Shown: positions 4,024 to 6,371 of the stretch, one piece after another
Numbering within the stretch: the first letter of the stretch is position 1
How the letters are laid out: the number at the start of each line of letters is the position of its first letter
Assembly (NCBI GenBank): GCA_905233515.1
Contig: CAJOEQ010000142.1
Coordinates: 2,370 to 8,740, forward strand
Direction: 5' to 3'
Length of the DNA stretch: 6,371 nt
Source: an uncultured Synergistales bacterium
GTDB lineage: Bacteria; Synergistota; Synergistia; Synergistales; Aminobacteriaceae
Notes under the pieces: model-generated
Told to the model about the DNA's origin: nothing
Databases searched by the model: none
The model's input: the letters and a program-made list of their open reading frames with translations, nothing else
Program-made: the position numbers and the translations under genes

Positions 4024-6371
4024 ATGACACTGGAAGAACAGCAGCAAGTTCAAAAATTAATCAATGCTAAAACGAGTCTGCTCACTAAGAGAATTAACAG
4101 TCAGCAGGATCAAATTTATACGCTCTCAGGAGAAATCAGCGCACGTAATGACGAAATTAACGCGTTAAATCATAAAATAATCGTCCTCAATGACGAAATA
4201 ATTGACAAACGCGAAGAGATAGAGTCTCTTAATGGCAAAATTGACTCACTTTATGGGCAAATTAACGCGCTTAACACTGAACTTGACACGAAAAAAAAGG
4301 AAATTGCAGGACTCCAGACTCAATTAAAAGATTCTCAAGAACAGAATAAAAAATTAACTGATTATATTCAGACTCTGCCAGCTAAGAAAGAGCCTGAATC
4401 ACAAGAAACTGAATCACAGCCCGAACAAATTACTAATAAATCAGCAAATAATTATCTCGTCTCGCTTTTACGTCAGCATTTCGGGTTTAACTCATTCAAG
4501 ACAGGTCAGGAAGAAATTATTAACGCGCTTTTGTCAGGTCGTGATGTTTTCTGCTCAATGCCTGATAATTACGGTAAAAGTATTTGTTATAGATTACCGG
4601 CTTTGTTATTGCCCGGGCTGACTCTTGTTATTAATCCCAGTGAGGCAAATTTTGATGTAGATATTCACTCGGCTTGCTTGAATTCTCTTCAGAGTTCAAT
4701 ACAAAAACGCGAATTAATGCGGCGAATAAAAAGCGGTGCTTGCAAGATTCTTTATTCGGACTTGGCACAATTAAACGAGATAAAAAATTTTCTGACTGGT
4801 ATAGAAATTTCTTTATTCGTCGTAAAAATGGGAAGTCTTGAGAACTTGAAAAATTTTCGCGAATTTGCCGACTCACTCAATGCCCAGCGAGTCCCCGTCG
4901 CTATTTTTTCAGGAGTAACAAGCCCCGAAATCAGATCGGAAATTATGAAAGATTTGCGCTCACCTGTAAGAGTTATAACCGGTTTTGACTTGAAAAATTT
5001 ATTATTTAGAGTGATTAAATCAGAGAATAAAGCCGCCTCACTCGATAAAATTTTGACGCAAAATAAAGACTCTCAGGGGATTATTTACGCGTCGAGACCT
5101 GAAGAATTAATTAAATTTGCCGGACGTAATGCTTTGATTTTATTGACTGATTCAAATTCTAGTACTGACAACGCAAAATTTATAATTTATTATGATTTCG
5201 CGAAAAGTTTAGCGGATTTATATGACTCTTTTAAGCCTAACATTGAGACAATTTTATTAATTTCTCAGCGCGATTTAAGGAATTCAGACGCAAATTTTAT
5301 ATTATTCTGTAATTCTGATGATCCCATGAAAATTTTAGCAAGCTATATCGGATTAGAAGAATCTCAAGTTCAAAGCGGCGAAAATATAATTAATGCTCCT
5401 GTTGAGTTAAAGCCCGAAGATTTTGCAGATTTCGATTTCTCAAATGCTAACGAGTCCCAGAAAGAGGCAATTACTACGACAAACGGGCCTTTATTAATTC
5501 TAGCTGGGCCGGGGACTGGCAAAACTTTCACGCTCATACAACGCGCAATTTTCTTAATTCAGAAAAAACGAGTCAAGCCCGAAAATATTTTAATCGCTAC
5601 TTTCACGAATAAGGCCGCACGCGAGATTTTATCACGGATTTCTGACGAGTTCACAGCAAGAAATATAAATCTTGACGCAAATAATTTATACATCGGGACT
5701 TTTCACGCGCTTTGTGAGAGAATTTTACGCGAATACGTGCAATTTACTAGATTCAAGAAAAATTTTAGAATCCTTGATGATTTCTCACATAAATATTTAT
5801 TAATGCGCAAAATGGAAAGATTCAAGGATATTGCGGCACTAACTAAATTAGGCAAATGGGACAGAGCCGACGAGCTTTGTAAATATATTAATAAACTCTC
5901 TGAAGAATTAGCAGACCCTCAGGAATTAATACGCGACTCAAACCCGCAAATTTCTTCACTTGGCCGGGCTATGCTGTTACATGATGATTTATTGATTGAT
6001 GATAACTCGTTAAGTTTTTCGGCCTTATTGCTTGAGACTTATAAATTATTACGCGACAATCCGGAAATTTTGAGCAATTTACAAGCAAGAATTAAATATG
6101 TCATGTCAGACGAGTATCAAGACACAAATTTTATTCAGGAGCAAATTTTATTATTAATCGCAGGTGAGAGCAAAAATATTTGTGTAGCCGGTGATGATGA
6201 TCAGAGTTTATATAGATTTAGGGGTGCTTCAGTCAGAAATATTTTAGAGTTCCCGCAAAAATTCGCAGCAAGTGAATGCAAAATTATAAAATTATTGCTT
6301 AATTACAGGTCGGACGCTGAAATAGTAAAATTTTTCTCAAACTGGATAAATGACACGTCTAAATTCTTTGA
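4024..6371 (+). CDS. Coiled coil + degenerate RecQ-like domain + UvrD/PcrA-type helicase fusion, C terminus cut by window edge
   Basis: 782 codons are visible with no stop. Residues 24-118 form an unbroken heptad coiled coil, then a Glu/Gln-rich linker (119-143). Residues 144 to about 435 follow RecQ order: FGFNSFKTGQ (153-162, RecQ zero motif), MPDNYGKSICYRLPALLL (179-196, RecQ motif I), KILYSDLAQL, ISLFVVKMGS where RecQ has its DEAH box (268-271), AIFSGVT for motif III, GFDLKNLLFRV, GIIYASRP, and FIIYYDFAKSL without the following arginine-finger block. This domain is very probably not an ATPase. From 473 a UvrD-type SF1A motor begins: Q479, Walker A AGPGTGKT (494-501), ATFTNKAA (525-532), GTFHALCERIL, DEYQDTN (696-702), GDDDQSLYRFRGA (723-735) and LLLNYRS (757-763), all intact. 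The UvrD C-terminal half is outside the window. The protein probably acts on DNA in repair or recombination; the substrate is unknown. ATG 4024 follows an in-frame TAG. It is divergent from purC. Confidence 0.93.
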   Translation, partial: MTLEEQQQVQKLINAKTSLLTKRINSQQDQIYTLSGEISARNDEINALNHKIIVLNDEIIDKREEIESLNGKIDSLYGQINALNTELDTKKKEIAGLQTQLKDSQEQNKKLTDYIQTLPAKKEPESQETESQPEQITNKSANNYLVSLLRQHFGFNSFKTGQEEIINALLSGRDVFCSMPDNYGKSICYRLPALLLPGLTLVINPSEANFDVDIHSACLNSLQSSIQKRELMRRIKSGACKILYSDLAQLNEIKNFLTGIEISLFVVKMGSLENLKNFREFADSLNAQRVPVAIFSGVTSPEIRSEIMKDLRSPVRVITGFDLKNLLFRVIKSENKAASLDKILTQNKDSQGIIYASRPEELIKFAGRNALILLTDSNSSTDNAKFIIYYDFAKSLADLYDSFKPNIETILLISQRDLRNSDANFILFCNSDDPMKILASYIGLEESQVQSGENIINAPVELKPEDFADFDFSNANESQKEAITTTNGPLLILAGPGTGKTFTLIQRAIFLIQKKRVKPENILIATFTNKAAREILSRISDEFTARNINLDANNLYIGTFHALCERILREYVQFTRFKKNFRILDDFSHKYLLMRKMERFKDIAALTKLGKWDRADELCKYINKLSEELADPQELIRDSNPQISSLGRAMLLHDDLLIDDNSLSFSALLLETYKLLRDNPEILSNLQARIKYVMSDEYQDTNFIQEQILLLIAGESKNICVAGDDDQSLYRFRGASVRNILEFPQKFAASECKIIKLLLNYRSDAEIVKFFSNWINDTSKFF

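Noticed and set aside
4631..4876. Minus-strand open frame of 81 codons inside the helicase gene
   Set aside because: It is antisense to the RecQ-like region, whose frame is supported by ordered motifs; no ribosome site or recognisable domain.

Overview
This is an AT-rich bacterial chromosome segment carrying five minus-strand genes (dTDP-rhamnose genes, a tRNA and de novo purine genes) and one long plus-strand helicase gene that diverges from them. Most starts have purine-rich Shine-Dalgarno sites (GGGAGG, GGAGGT, AAAGGA) and the PurF is of the iron-sulfur (Bacillus) type, so it is a bacterium. The taxon cannot be fixed from the sequence. An AT-rich anaerobic gut or rumen lineage is a guess only.

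Layout on the minus strand, in transcription order: purC (3626-2904) is followed after 3 nt by purF (2900-1572), then tRNA-Leu(UAG) (1525-1446), rfbA/rmlA (1412-528) and rfbD/rmlD (from a TTG at 422, running off the left edge). purC and purF act in IMP synthesis. rfbA and rfbD are the first and last enzymes of dTDP-L-rhamnose synthesis; the two middle enzymes are not in the window. All genes share a direction with modest gaps and no convincing intrinsic terminator, so read-through is possible but unproven.

purF does not read as one frame. Its N-terminal nucleophile segment, the rest of the glutaminase domain and the phosphoribosyltransferase domain lie in frames 2, 1 and 2 (position modulo 3), so two opposite frame breaks bracket a segment of about 290 nt. 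It is either a recent pseudogene or carries two base-call errors.

The 397-nt gap between purC and the plus-strand gene holds about 2.5 tandem copies of a 70-bp AT-rich unit, promoter-like duplications reading toward purC, an isolated C-rich tract (G-quadruplex-like on the minus strand) and phased GTGA repeats.

The plus-strand gene (4024 to the right edge, 782 codons visible) is the most unusual item. It encodes a 14-heptad coiled coil, then a RecQ-like helicase region whose motor motifs are eroded (no DEAH box, altered P-loop, no arginine-finger block), then a UvrD/PcrA-type SF1 helicase with motifs I to IV intact. It looks like an SF2-SF1 helicase fusion in which the RecQ part has become a non-catalytic module.
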